Part shown: one piece after another, positions 7,004-13,953 of the stretch
Position numbering within the stretch: position 1 is the first letter of the stretch
Layout: the number at the start of each line of letters is the position of its first letter
From: a virus
DNA length: 38,112 bases
Reading direction: 5' to 3' (one strand)
Virus record (IMG/VR): IMGVR_UViG_3300032331_004470
Location: 1-38,112 of that record
Translations under genes and position numbers: made by a program
Notes under the pieces: generated by a model
The model's input: the letters and a program-made list of their open reading frames with translations, nothing else
Databases searched by the model: none
What the model was told of the DNA's origin: nothing

Positions 7004-7545
7004 TTTTCGGTGTGGCCGATTCTATGGTTCAGCGAAGAAAGAGCCGCATCGACATCTTCCTCGACGCCGTCGGGGCATTGCGAGAAGTCCGCGTGCTTGG
7101 CCACGCGCTCTAACACCCGTCGCGCATCTTCCAGTTTATTCGCCTGCCATTCGATTGTGAGCTTTGCGTCGGCGAGTCCGCAGCGCGCTTGAACCAGCGC
7201 GTCGGGCTTGCCGAGGTTCGTTTCGATTTTCGCGCGCATCTCTTCCGTGTGAGCGCGAAGTTCGTCGAGGTTCACGCCCATGCTTACGAGATAGGCGTCC
7301 ACCTGTTCTGGCGTCATGGCGTCCACGACGCGCCCCACTTCGTCGGCCTCGTGATCTTCCACCGCATCGCGGAGCTTCTCCATCGCTTCCTTCATCCGTC
7401 CGAATGCGCGCGGATGCGTGGTGTCGGTCAGTTCGTCCCACGCCTTGAGTGCATTCGTGGCCTCGCTGAACAAATCGCGACAGCCAACGCCCTTGTCCGG
7501 AGCTTCGGCTGGAGTCTTTTCTGTGAGTGGATTTTTCGTGGTCAT
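7000..7545 (-). CDS. Hypothetical acidic early protein
   Basis: 181 aa from the ATG at 7545 (MTTKNPLTEK); an in-frame codon at 7608 would overlap the previous gene and adds a basic non-typical leader. The protein is acidic and largely helical (AMEKLRDAVEDHEADEVGRV, then LRAHTEEMRAKIE). No domain recognised. Its stop overlaps the next start. Confidence 0.65.
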   Translation of the reverse strand: MTTKNPLTEKTPAEAPDKGVGCRDLFSEATNALKAWDELTDTTHPRAFGRMKEAMEKLRDAVEDHEADEVGRVVDAMTPEQVDAYLVSMGVNLDELRAHTEEMRAKIETNLGKPDALVQARCGLADAKLTIEWQANKLEDARRVLERVAKHADFSQCPDGVEEDVDAALSSLNHRIGHTEK

Positions 7546-7579
7546 AAAGGTTTCAGTGGTTCGACGGGCGCGGCTGCCC

Positions 7580-7885
7580 TCAGGTGTTCGGAGTCGGCTG
7601 GCGCTCATTCTTGCGGGCCGCGTCCGCTCGGCACCTTAGCAGATAGGCGATCTCTTTTATTTGGCGCTTGGTGCCGGGCGACAGGTCATCGTCTGCCACT
7701 ATTTCGAGTGTGCATGAAGCCTGAAGGAGCCGTTCGCTCGACACCGACCCCGAACCACCGATCGCACCCAACGCGCTGACTGGGCCCGAGACTTTGGATA
7801 TGGCTTCCACGCGCGCGGCCTGTGAGTCCGTCAGCATGTCAGGGTTAGCCGAGAGGAATTTAAGCAATTTATTTCGTGCGGTCAT
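7580..7885 (-). CDS. Hypothetical early protein
   Basis: 101 aa from MTARNKLLKFLSANPDMLTD. It is helical, with ASCTLEIVADDDLSPGTKRQ and a Cys near the end (LLRCRADAARK). The start at 7885 lies 16 bases inside the 3' end of the methyltransferase gene, so the two are probably coupled. The longer upstream frame is a shadow of the methyltransferase. Function unknown. Confidence 0.65.
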   Translation of the reverse strand: MTARNKLLKFLSANPDMLTDSQAARVEAISKVSGPVSALGAIGGSGSVSSERLLQASCTLEIVADDDLSPGTKRQIKEIAYLLRCRADAARKNERQPTPNT

Positions 7886-8690
7886 TGGAGGGGATTGGTT
7901 CTGCGCTCGCGGCGCGTTGGTGATTCGGAATGTTGGGCGGATCAAAAGACAGGCACTCTTGGCCCATGCGGCGGGCGGCCGTTTCGCAATACCGTTCCTC
8001 GCGCTCGATGAGCACGCAGCGGCGGCCCATGTCCTTGCACGCGCGCCCGGTCGTGCCGCTGCCCGCGAATGGGTCGAGCACCGTGGCCGCATCGGGCACA
8101 AGTCCGAGGCACCACGTCATCAGCGCGAGCGGCTTCTGCGTCGGGTGCTCGCGCACGTCTTTCTCGGCCATGTTCTCCTGCAGCATTCCCGCCCAGCGCC
8201 ACTTGAATTTGCGCACGGCGATTTCCAGATTCGTCCATGCGAGTTCGCAGTCGGCGAAGTCATTCGCGCCATTGTCCTTGTCCCACACGAGCCAGCCACG
8301 CGCAGCGGGGAGCGCGTCGTAGTAGTTACCTCCCCAGAGGATTTGCCGGTCGGCCGCATCGCGGAGCATGTCGAGCACCCAGCGCGGCGGGGCGGATTCG
8401 TCCCACTGAGTTTCGCCATAGTCCCGCGCCTTGGCCATCTTGCTCCGGCTCAGGATGCGTTTCCGGTTGTCGGCGTTTATCCCGTAGGGCGGGTCCGTGA
8501 GGAGTAGGTCGAAGCGCCCGAGGTGCGGCACGATCTGGCGTGAGTCGCCGTGATAGATGGTCACGAGCGCGTCTTCGTAATACGGGCGCTTCCCAGACGC
8601 CCAACCAGGCGCCAGACCGAACGCCGGGGCTCGCACGTCGGAGGCTCCGGCGAGAGTTGGAGGAAGCGAAGACAGGTCTGTATTGCTCAC
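7869..8690 (-). CDS. DNA methyltransferase, beta-class, DPPY type
   Basis: 273 aa. The catalytic motif DPPYG is at 66-70, HPTQKP at 182-187 and the S-adenosylmethionine-binding DPFAGSGTTG at 206-215. The order DPPY before FAGSG marks the beta class, which makes N4-methylcytosine or N6-methyladenine. No partner restriction enzyme is visible, so it is likely an orphan methylase protecting phage DNA from host restriction or altering regulation. The gene overlaps both neighbours by a few bases inside a compact run of early genes. Confidence 0.92.
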   Translation of the reverse strand: MSNTDLSSLPPTLAGASDVRAPAFGLAPGWASGKRPYYEDALVTIYHGDSRQIVPHLGRFDLLLTDPPYGINADNRKRILSRSKMAKARDYGETQWDESAPPRWVLDMLRDAADRQILWGGNYYDALPAARGWLVWDKDNGANDFADCELAWTNLEIAVRKFKWRWAGMLQENMAEKDVREHPTQKPLALMTWCLGLVPDAATVLDPFAGSGTTGRACKDMGRRCVLIEREERYCETAARRMGQECLSFDPPNIPNHQRAASAEPIPSNDRTK

Positions 8691-9022
8691 GACGTTTTAT
8701 TGGCCCCGGCGCCGGTCATCTTGATGTTCACCAAGACTGGCGCGCTCGTTTGCTTCACCGCAGCGATGCACAGTTTGATTTCTTCGATCTTGCGGAAGTA
8801 GGTCGCGCGCCAGCCCGTCGGCATCCCGCACTGGTAGCGCCAGCCGCCGAAGCCCACCAGCATCACGACGTTGAATTGCGGCCCTTCCCAGAAGTCCTCT
8901 ACGCAATAGACGACTCCCATTTGGGGAGTGCCAGAGTCGCAAGCCATCGTTCCGGGTATTGAGCGCGGTTCTACGCGCATCACTTTGTCTCCGGGGCTGA
9001 AGTATATGTCGTTTGTTCTCAT
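8687..9022 (-). CDS. Hypothetical phage early protein
   Basis: 111 aa from MRTNDIYFSPGDKVMRVEPR. The pattern of short beta-strands (FSPGDKVMRV, GVVYCVEDFWEGPQFNVVML, GWRYQCGMPTGWRATYFRKI) suggests a small SH3-like barrel. Its stop overlaps the methyltransferase start as ATGA. A longer frame from 9055 adds 11 residues and is not preferred. Confidence 0.6.
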   Translation of the reverse strand: MRTNDIYFSPGDKVMRVEPRSIPGTMACDSGTPQMGVVYCVEDFWEGPQFNVVMLVGFGGWRYQCGMPTGWRATYFRKIEEIKLCIAAVKQTSAPVLVNIKMTGAGANKTS

Positions 9023-9067
9023 TGCGAAAAGAGGTGAACCAGTTGGTAGAGACAACGCGGGCGATGG

Positions 9068-9364
9068 TCAGGGAGCGTGCTTGGCCTCGTCCTCCGCGTG
9101 TCTCACCGCGATGTTCGAACGCCTCGCCGTGGCCTTTTTCTTCGGCGCTCCCAGAGCCACGAGGACGGCGTATCCTTTCGCGCGATACTTCATCCGCTGG
9201 AATTTGTGGAGGCAGGCCCACGGTGTCGTCAGCCCCTCATGCCGGTTGTGTTCGGCGTGGATCGCACGGCCCGCTTTGTCTTCGGCTGCTTCGAGGCATT
9301 TCGGAGAGCAAAGGCCATCGCCGAATATCGTGCAGAGGTTACAGATTGGAGTTTTTGTTTTCAC
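9068..9364 (-). CDS. Cys-rich hypothetical protein, possible zinc site
   Basis: 98 aa with a GTG start. Four Cys in two pairs, CNLC (8-11) and CSPKC (19-23), could bind zinc, and the remainder is basic (KYRAKGYAVLVALGAPKKKA). No known family assigned. Confidence 0.55.
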   Translation of the reverse strand: MKTKTPICNLCTIFGDGLCSPKCLEAAEDKAGRAIHAEHNRHEGLTTPWACLHKFQRMKYRAKGYAVLVALGAPKKKATARRSNIAVRHAEDEAKHAP

Positions 9365-9419
9365 GTTCGGGAGTCAGGGGCTCGGTCTTTTGAACCAAGC
9401 TGCTACAGCACAACGCGCG

Positions 9420-9683
9420 TTACTGGGGTTTCGATTTCGACGGGGCCAACTCCGCGCATGGCTGACCAGCATCGTTCGGCAAGACTCCGTATCTAGCCCG
9501 CTCACTCGCGGCCCAGCGCGCTTTGTCTTTGCGAAGCTCGGCCTCGGGAAGCGCGACGTTGTTCAAGTAGTCCCACGCCATCATTGTATCGCCGCACTTC
9601 ATGCGGCCATAGAGCTTGCAGAGCTTTTGGAGCACGGAGAGCCGAACCAGCGGCACTTCGTTTGGGGTGGGATCGGTGAGCAT
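9420..9683 (-). CDS. Hypothetical early protein
   Basis: 87 aa. Helical with LSVLQKLCKLYGRMKCGDTM and DYLNNVALPEAELRKDKARW. Not recognised. It lies 5 bases downstream of the next upstream gene, in the same minus-strand early run. Confidence 0.55.
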   Translation of the reverse strand: MLTDPTPNEVPLVRLSVLQKLCKLYGRMKCGDTMMAWDYLNNVALPEAELRKDKARWAASERARYGVLPNDAGQPCAELAPSKSKPQ

Positions 9684-9688
9684 GGTGT

Positions 9689-10057
9689 TTAGTCACGCAT
9701 CAGTTTTTCAGGGACGCGGGGGGCGAGGTGGGCGGCGTGGGCGAGTTGGTGGGCGTGGATTTGGTCGAGGGCGGCTTCGATCTTCTTGCGGTGCGCAGGG
9801 GGATCGTTGCGGAGGCAATCGGTGATGGCGGCGCGTTGGGCGGAAAGTTCTTCCGTGAGGTTGGTGGCTTCGGTCTGCCAGGTGCGTTGCAGGCCGAGTT
9901 GGGCGCGGGTCCATTGGACGAGGAGGGTGGCGCTTTGGCGGATTTGCGGGAAGACTTCGCGGAGGCGCAGCGAGAGCACGAGGGCGAGGATGAGCGGTTG
10001 CGGCTCGGCGGCCGGCCTTTCGACGGCGGCGGTGATGATGGGTTCGATGTTCTTCAT
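9689..10057 (-). CDS. Hypothetical helical protein
   Basis: 122 aa from MKNIEPIITAAVERPAAEPQ. An Ala/Leu/Arg-rich helical region (LVLSLRLREVFPQIRQSATL) precedes a long charged helix with His-rich turns (QIHAHQLAHAAHLAPRVPEK). The longer frame from 10372 is Pro/Arg-rich shadow sequence. Function unknown. Confidence 0.55.
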   Translation of the reverse strand: MKNIEPIITAAVERPAAEPQPLILALVLSLRLREVFPQIRQSATLLVQWTRAQLGLQRTWQTEATNLTEELSAQRAAITDCLRNDPPAHRKKIEAALDQIHAHQLAHAAHLAPRVPEKLMRD

Positions 10058-10089
10058 GGAAGAGAGAGCGGGACGGGGAGGGAAGGGGA

Positions 10090-10114
10090 GGGCGCGCACG
10101 AGGCGCGCCCCTAC
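10090..10114. repeat. Stop-linked hairpin repeat, copy 1
   Basis: GGGCGCGCACGAGGCGCGCC followed by CCTAC. The stem is GGGCGCGC/GCGCGCCC with loop ACGAG. On the minus strand it begins at the TAG stop of the 77-aa gene. The same 25 bases occur at 11359-11383, where they again supply a TAG stop. Confidence 0.85.
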
Positions 10115-10344
10115 GCTTGGTGCACGCTCATGGGGCCGAGGGGGCGGAGTTGCAGGGTGTCGAGTTGGCGGTCGGCGAGGAGGTGGGCCATGGTTTGGCC
10201 GAGCGCCCAGATCGTGAGCGTGATCGGGCGCGCGGGGCCTTCGGGCGGGCGGACGATGCCGGTGACACGAAACGGTTTCATCTCTGAGACGCGCGGGGGG
10301 AGCGTAGTGGCAGGGCGGTAGGGCGAGAGGGCGATGGAGGGCAT
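10111..10344 (-). CDS. Small hypothetical protein
   Basis: 77 aa; an internal ATG at 10281 (MKPFRVTGIVRPPEGPARPI) would give 56 aa and may be the true start because it begins the better-ordered part (PITLTIWALGQTMAHLL). The TAG stop lies in a dispersed hairpin repeat. Function unknown. Confidence 0.5.
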   Translation of the reverse strand: MPSIALSPYRPATTLPPRVSEMKPFRVTGIVRPPEGPARPITLTIWALGQTMAHLLADRQLDTLQLRPLGPMSVHQA

Positions 10345-10355
10345 GTTGGTTGGTT

Positions 10356-10490
10356 TCAGAGGAGGCCGGCAAAGTGGGCGAGGAGGAGGGAGGCGGCGGT
10401 GGTGAGGAGCATCACGAGAACGGCGGCCAGGAGGCAGGCGCGGTCGGTGCGGGCTTGGTGTCGGGTGTAGGGGCGGCCAGCGGAGGGCAT
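10356..10490 (-). CDS. 44-aa single-pass membrane protein
   Basis: A 44-codon frame begins with MPSAGRPYTRHQARTDRA and continues with one long hydrophobic segment, about residues 19-44 (LLAAVLVMLLTTAASLLLAH). The basic N-terminus suggests it faces the cytoplasm. It fits exactly between the neighbouring minus-strand genes. No clear ribosome-binding site is seen, so it remains tentative. Confidence 0.45.
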   Translation of the reverse strand: MPSAGRPYTRHQARTDRACLLAAVLVMLLTTAASLLLAHFAGLL

Positions 10491-10511
10491 GGGGGTTGGG
10501 GTTGAGCCGGT

Positions 10512-10763
10512 TTAGGTGCCGGAGTGTTGAGCGAGGAATTGGTCCCGCTGAACTTCGGCGAGTTTGTCGCGGAGGGCCATCACCGGGTCGGCGCCGAGGG
10601 CGCGGAGTTCGGCGGCGGCGTGGCGGATTTCAGGGGTTCGCTCCGTGTTCACGTAGGAATCGAGCGCAACTTCTACAAGGTTCGAAAAAGAGCGGCGTTC
10701 TTTTACCGCTACTTTTTTCGCCAGCACTACCACCGACTTGTCGAGGGAGACCGTTGTGCGCAT
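10512..10763 (-). CDS. Ribbon-helix-helix DNA-binding regulator
   Basis: 83 aa from MRTTVSLDKSVVVLAKKVAV. The opening beta-strand (RTTVSLD), two helices and RRSFSNLVEVALDSYV match the Arc/CopG/MetJ fold. The start at 10763 is chosen because it begins the ribbon. The gene diverges from a plus-strand gene that may also be RHH. Its putative promoter overlaps an ATGACGT inverted repeat, so it probably regulates itself and its neighbour. An antitoxin-type role is possible, but no toxin is visible. This may be a lysogeny or early-gene switch. Confidence 0.8.
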   Translation of the reverse strand: MRTTVSLDKSVVVLAKKVAVKERRSFSNLVEVALDSYVNTERTPEIRHAAAELRALGADPVMALRDKLAEVQRDQFLAQHSGT

Positions 10764-10766
10764 GTG

Positions 10767-10805
10767 ATGACGTGTGATAACAGCATACGTCATTGCAAGC
10801 TTCAA
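10767..10805 (-). promoter_or_regulatory. Divergent promoter region with ATGACGT operator
   Basis: On the minus strand TTGAAG (10800-10805) and TGTTAT (10777-10782) are separated by 17 bases, the spacing of a sigma-70 promoter. A perfect inverted repeat ATGACGT (10767-10773) / ACGTCAT (10787-10793) with a 13-base spacer straddles the -10 box. The gene starts only about 14 bases past the -10, so the leader is very short. Confidence 0.55.
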
Positions 10806-10842
10806 TTTGCTATTTTTGGGAAAAACAATGTGAATTTCCATT

Positions 10843-11094
10843 ATGGCACGTCCAAAAGCTTCAGGGGATTTTGCGAAGGTAGCGCACACCATTTCGATCA
10901 CGGCGCGCGCGCGCGCTTTGGCAGATGACTACATCGAAAAACGGGGATTCGAAGAGGGGATTCCGAATTTCTCTGCAGTCGTGGAGCGGGCGTTGATTGC
11001 CTATTGCAGCCGAAGGGCGGCGATGTTCGAGGAGGAGCAGGCGCCTTATGAGGCGTCGCCGCGGCCGAAGAAGCCGAGGGGGGGCGCGGTATGA
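10843..11094 (+). CDS. Small DNA-binding protein, possible RHH
   Basis: 83 aa. SITARARALADDYIEKRGFE followed by NFSAVVERALIAYC resembles a ribbon-helix-helix second helix (SAVVERAL). The C-terminus is basic and Pro-rich. It is on the plus strand, divergent from the RHH gene across a 79-base regulatory gap, and its stop overlaps the next start as ATGA. Confidence 0.65.
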   Translation: MARPKASGDFAKVAHTISITARARALADDYIEKRGFEEGIPNFSAVVERALIAYCSRRAAMFEEEQAPYEASPRPKKPRGGAV

Positions 11095-11288
11095 AACCAG
11101 AAGACTACCTGCCACGACAGTCGGGAGGATTTAATCCAAACCTAAAAGCATGTGACGCGTGCGGAAAAGATATGGCAAAGGGAGCACGGACTTGCCCGCA
11201 TTGCGGTAAGAGCTACACCTCGGTTGGCGGCGTATTCATCGCCGTCATACTGGGATTAATTTTGGCAGGATTCTTTTTCCGCGGGTGA
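11091..11288 (+). CDS. Zinc-ribbon membrane protein
   Basis: 65 aa. A zinc ribbon CDACGKDMAKGARTCPHCGK (21-40) is followed by one transmembrane segment (VFIAVILGLILAGFFF, 47-63). The ribbon would face the cytoplasm. It is coupled to the upstream plus-strand gene. Such small proteins occur widely in phages and bacteria without a known role. Confidence 0.75.
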   Translation: MKPEDYLPRQSGGFNPNLKACDACGKDMAKGARTCPHCGKSYTSVGGVFIAVILGLILAGFFFRG

Positions 11289-11290
11289 TC

Positions 11291-11383
11291 ATCACGGGTG
11301 GAAAGCCCGTGCCACTGGGGAGAGGGGGAATCACGGGCTGGAAAGCCCGTGCCACTTCGGGCGCGCACGAGGCGCGCCCCTAC
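11291..11383. repeat. Tandem hairpin repeats between convergent genes
   Basis: Two copies of a repeat of the form CACGGGCTGGAAAGCCCGTG with trailing CCACT lie at 11291-11316 (one base shorter) and 11330-11356. They are followed at 11359-11383 by a second copy of the GGGCGCGC-ACGAG-GCGCGCCC hairpin. They separate the end of a plus-strand gene from the end of a minus-strand gene and could stop transcription or decay from both sides. I recall similar repeats in Opitutaceae chromosomes. Confidence 0.8.
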
Positions 11384-11619
11384 TTTTTGACGGGCTTGGG
11401 GCGGTAGGCCGTGGTGCGGGTGATGCGTTTGGTGATCGCACACCACACGGGGAAGACGTTGGTCTCGATCTCGCCAGCTTTGATCGCAGGAGCCAGGGCG
11501 CGGCGGACACCATCCGCGGAGCAGTCGAGTTGCTCGGCGATTTTCTCGCGGCTGTCCCAGCCTTCGGGGAGGGTGTAGGTGCGGGCGTTGGTTTTTTCTA
11601 CGTGGGTTTTCCAGTTCAT
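11380..11619 (-). CDS. Small HTH protein
   Basis: 79 aa from MNWKTHVEKTNARTYTLPEG. SREKIAEQLDCSADGVRRAL (24-43) is a helix-turn-helix of the type that senses a promoter or terminus, followed by a basic end. The TAG stop is inside a hairpin repeat. It starts 4 bases after the metallophosphoesterase stop. Putative regulator at the end of the late operon. Confidence 0.7.
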   Translation of the reverse strand: MNWKTHVEKTNARTYTLPEGWDSREKIAEQLDCSADGVRRALAPAIKAGEIETNVFPVWCAITKRITRTTAYRPKPVKK

Positions 11620-11623
11620 GTTT

Positions 11624-12643
11624 TTAGAGGAAGATCGGAAACGTGCCGGTGCGGCCTCGTTTGCTGTCGAGGAGGAAGAAGGTTTGTTGCGGGGGTTCGT
11701 AGCCGGCTTTGATCGCGAGGGAGAAGGGGCCGTAGCCGATGAGGGAGCCGTTCGAGATGAAGCGGGGGTTTTGCATGGCGGTGTGGTGGTGGCCGAAGAC
11801 GTCGAGGTAGGGGGTTTGCTCGCGTCCGCGGTTCCAGCCGGCGATCGCTTTCTCCATGGGGATGGTGAGGCCGCCAATGCCGCCGGAATACATGACGTTA
11901 TCGCCGTGGTGGAATCGAATGACGCGGCCGCAGACGGTGAGGTTGAGGTGGTAGCCGTCGGCGATGCCCCATTCGACTTCGGGGACGTCTTCTTTGAGGA
12001 CGTGGTAGAGCATCCACTCGTAGGAGTTGGCGGCGCCGGTGGCGTGGCGGGGTTTCTTGGTGGTGCGGCCGTGGTTGCCGTAGCAGCAGGGGACGAGGAT
12101 GCGTTTGAAGTCGCCTTCTTTGAGGAGGAGGCGGAGGCCGGCGACGATGCGGCGGCGGAGCCAGAGGACGGTTTGCGTGGGGCTGAGGCCGTTGCTCTCC
12201 TGGAGTTCTTCATGGATGTAGCCGGTCATCAGATCGCCGAGGAGGGCGAGGACGAGGTGGTCGATCTTGGTGCCGGCGCGTTCGATCTCGACGAGGCGGA
12301 GGATGGAGCGGAAAAACTTTTCGATGCGGGCTTCGGCGATTTCGAGGTTGAACTCGTTGAGGTGGTTTACGGTTTTGCCTTCGACGGTTTCTTCGACGTG
12401 CCAATCGGACGCGATGGCGAAGGCGGTGGCTTCGGATTCATCCGGGGTGAGGGGGGCGATGGGCGCGAGCGGGCCGAGGCGGGCATGACGGAGCGCAAGG
12501 GCGGTGTCGCGTTCCTTCGCGAGATCCGCGAGGAGGGCGGCTTGCGACGCGATGAGGCGGTCTTTTTCATGGAGGGCGGCGGCGTGGACTTTGTCGGCGG
12601 TCGCGCGTTGGACGGCGGTCCAGTTGGTTTTTTTCGTGGCCAT
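11624..12643 (-). CDS. Calcineurin-like metallophosphoesterase
   Basis: 339 aa from MATKKTNWTAVQRATADKVH. Metal-binding motifs appear in the expected order: D80-x-H82 (SDWH), GD 136-137, GNH 189-191, HHGD 245-248 and GHHH 284-287. It could hydrolyse phosphodiesters of DNA, RNA or a small nucleotide. In phages such enzymes sit near lysis or replication genes with mostly unknown roles. An in-frame upstream extension to 12805 runs through a palindromic repeat and a low-complexity stretch and is rejected. Confidence 0.88.
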   Translation of the reverse strand: MATKKTNWTAVQRATADKVHAAALHEKDRLIASQAALLADLAKERDTALALRHARLGPLAPIAPLTPDESEATAFAIASDWHVEETVEGKTVNHLNEFNLEIAEARIEKFFRSILRLVEIERAGTKIDHLVLALLGDLMTGYIHEELQESNGLSPTQTVLWLRRRIVAGLRLLLKEGDFKRILVPCCYGNHGRTTKKPRHATGAANSYEWMLYHVLKEDVPEVEWGIADGYHLNLTVCGRVIRFHHGDNVMYSGGIGGLTIPMEKAIAGWNRGREQTPYLDVFGHHHTAMQNPRFISNGSLIGYGPFSLAIKAGYEPPQQTFFLLDSKRGRTGTFPIFL

Positions 12644-12665
12644 GGTGGGCGGGGCGTGGGATTTG

Positions 12666-12699
12666 AGATTGGCGATTGGCAATTGCCGATCGGCAATCT
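12666..12699. repeat. Intercistronic palindrome, GATTGGC family
   Basis: 34 bases, AGATTGGCGATTGGCAA facing an arm that matches at 15 of 17 positions when reversed and complemented. It ends 5 bases from the stop codon of the 62-aa membrane protein on the transcribed strand, like the other intercistronic palindromes of this genome. Confidence 0.75.
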
Positions 12700-12704
12700 G
12701 CGGA

Positions 12705-12893
12705 TCAGTCGCGGTTTCGGCGGGCGCGGCTGCGGTGGAGGAGATAGCCGGCGACGCTGAAGCCGATGGCGCTGAGGCTGGCGGCGATCTTGAGCCCCCA
12801 TTCAATGTTTTCCTGCCAGGGGGCGATGGCGGAGATGAGGCTGGCGCTGTAAAGGAGGCCGGGGGTGGTGTGCTCGGTAAGGCGGTCGATCAT
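12705..12893 (-). CDS. Small membrane protein, possible second holin
   Basis: 62 aa from MIDRLTEHTTPGLLYSASLI. A short hydrophobic stretch (14-26) and a clearer transmembrane helix (AASLSAIGFSVAGYLL, 37-52) precede a basic tail RSRARRNRD. Its start overlaps the end of the o-spanin gene as ATGA. Placement in the lysis cassette suggests a holin, antiholin or pinholin. Confidence 0.6.
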   Translation of the reverse strand: MIDRLTEHTTPGLLYSASLISAIAPWQENIEWGLKIAASLSAIGFSVAGYLLHRSRARRNRD

Positions 12894-13105
12894 GGGCGGG
12901 CGGCGAGGTCGGTCTCGAGGGCGGTGATGGTGGTGAGGGCGGCGCGCACCCATTCGGGGGAGGCGCGGGCGACGGCGGGGAAAGCAGGGTGCGCGATCAG
13001 CGCCGCGGTGGCATCCGCGGAGGGGCGGGGCGCCGGCGTAGTGGCGCAGCCGCTACACGCGAGGAGGAGGAGGCTGAGGAGGAGCAGCGGGCGGGCGGAG
13101 GGCAT
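12890..13105 (-). CDS. Lipoprotein, putative o-spanin (Rz1-like)
   Basis: 71 aa. A lipoprotein signal LLLLSLLLLACSGC has its lipid-attachment Cys at about residue 19. The mature part has a Pro-rich stretch then a short helix. Its first 53 bases overlap the 3' end of the membrane-anchored gene at 13053-13250 in another frame, the arrangement of overlapping Rz/Rz1 spanins. It would sit in the outer membrane and fuse it with the inner membrane at lysis. Confidence 0.75.
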   Translation of the reverse strand: MPSARPLLLLSLLLLACSGCATTPAPRPSADATAALIAHPAFPAVARASPEWVRAALTTITALETDLAARP

Positions 13106-13250
13106 CGGCGAGGGCGGCGGCGTTGCGGGTGTCTTTGGCGACGCGGGCGGCTTCGGCGCGGCGAGCCTGGCGGGCGGCGGCGATCTGCTCGAGGAGCTTC
13201 GGGAGCACCGAGAAGAGCGCCGCGAGCAGATTGAGGATCGCCGTGATCAC
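13053..13250 (-). CDS. Putative i-spanin (Rz-like)
   Basis: 65 aa. An N-terminal hydrophobic segment (ITAILNLLAALFSVLPKLL) is followed by a charged Ala-rich helix (QIAAARQARRAEAARVAKD) and a Pro-rich end. Short for an i-spanin (lambda Rz is 153 aa), but the out-of-frame overlap with the lipoprotein gene supports the call. Confidence 0.65.
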   Translation of the reverse strand: MITAILNLLAALFSVLPKLLEQIAAARQARRAEAARVAKDTRNAAALADALRPPAAPPQPPPPRV

Positions 13251-13253
13251 GGG

Positions 13254-13433
13254 TCAGGCCGCGGGCGGGGTTTTTTTCGACCAGATCGACCAGAGGGCGA
13301 CGATCACGGTGCCGATGGCGGCCGTGCTCTCGGGGGAGGTGAGGCCGGTGATGTCGATGCCTTTGCCGGCGAGGTAGCCAGCGGCACAGGCGAGGAGGGT
13401 GCGGACGATGCCGGCGATGGTGGAGGCGTTCAT
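13254..13433 (-). CDS. Holin, Pam3-gp28-like
   Basis: 59 aa from MNASTIAGIVRTLLACAAGY. Two hydrophobic segments (IAGIVRTLLACAAGYLAG and AAIGTVIVALWSIWS) are joined by a short turn with LTSPES, then a basic KK end. Length and the closing pattern VALWSIWSKK match small class II holins of the Pam3 gp28 type as I know them. The longer frame to 13676 is a shadow. It would form the membrane lesion that times lysis. Confidence 0.8.
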   Translation of the reverse strand: MNASTIAGIVRTLLACAAGYLAGKGIDITGLTSPESTAAIGTVIVALWSIWSKKTPPAA

Positions 13434-13471
13434 GTTGGGAGCGGGGATGGGCGGGGCGGGAGAGGGGGAGA

Positions 13472-13573
13472 CTAGGGGCGGGCGTATTCGACGGGGGGGA
13501 GCGGGGGTGGGGTGGTGCAGCCGGCGAGGGGCAGGGCGAGGAGGGCGGCGATCAGAAGCGGGCGAAGGTGCAT
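13472..13573 (-). CDS. 33-aa lipoprotein
   Basis: A complete 33-codon frame, MHLRPLLIAALLALPLAGC then TTPPPLPPVEYARP. LPLAGC is a good lipobox with Cys at residue 19. The mature peptide is very short and Pro-rich. Its start overlaps the lysin candidate by 22 bases. It could be a second o-spanin or an entry-exclusion lipopeptide. Confidence 0.6.
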   Translation of the reverse strand: MHLRPLLIAALLALPLAGCTTPPPLPPVEYARP

Positions 13574-13953
13574 GAGGCGATTTCGGCGGGGGTGAGGGGG
13601 AGCACGGCGCCGTTTTGGGGTTCGAGGAAGGTGAGGCCGGTGTCGGTGATCGCGACGGCGATGGCGTGGGCACCAAGGCCGTCGGCGCGGGTGTAGAAAA
13701 ACTCGCCGACGGCGAGGGCTTCGTCGGGGTGCGTGGCGGTGCGGGCGTGGCAGTCTTGGGCGTGTTGGGCGTAGGCGCGGGCCCAGTTGTCGCAGTCGTT
13801 GGCGCGGGTGTAGCGGCCGACTTTGGTGAAGCGGTCGGCTTCGAAGGAGCGCCAGAAAGGGCCGGTCAGCCAGGCGAGGGTGGGGCGCGCGTAGGTGGTG
13901 TCGGCAAAGCAAACGCCGACCGGGAGGAGGGTCTGGATGTCGCCGGGGCTCAC
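13552..13953 (-). CDS. Cysteine-peptidase-like protein, lysin candidate
   Basis: 133 aa. Cys54 in ANDCDNWARA, His96 in GLGAHAIAVAI and a polar residue in FLEPQNG (E111/N114) have the spacing of a papain-like Cys-His-Asn/Glu triad, as in NlpC/P60-like or agglutinin-C-terminal-like proteins. It has no signal peptide. It is the only enzyme-like gene in the lysis cassette, just upstream of the holin, so it is the best candidate for the cell-wall hydrolase. No lysozyme or amidase domain is seen elsewhere. Start and upstream stop overlap as ATGA. Confidence 0.55.
   Translation of the reverse strand: MSPGDIQTLLPVGVCFADTTYARPTLAWLTGPFWRSFEADRFTKVGRYTRANDCDNWARAYAQHAQDCHARTATHPDEALAVGEFFYTRADGLGAHAIAVAITDTGLTFLEPQNGAVLPLTPAEIASCTFARF

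Noticed and set aside
7869-8690. Restriction-modification pair
   Set aside because: No endonuclease-like neighbour; adjacent genes are small early proteins without PD-(D/E)XK or HNH motifs.
11624-12805. Longer metallophosphoesterase start at 12805
   Set aside because: The extra 54 residues are coded by a palindrome and low-complexity sequence and overlap the 62-aa membrane gene.
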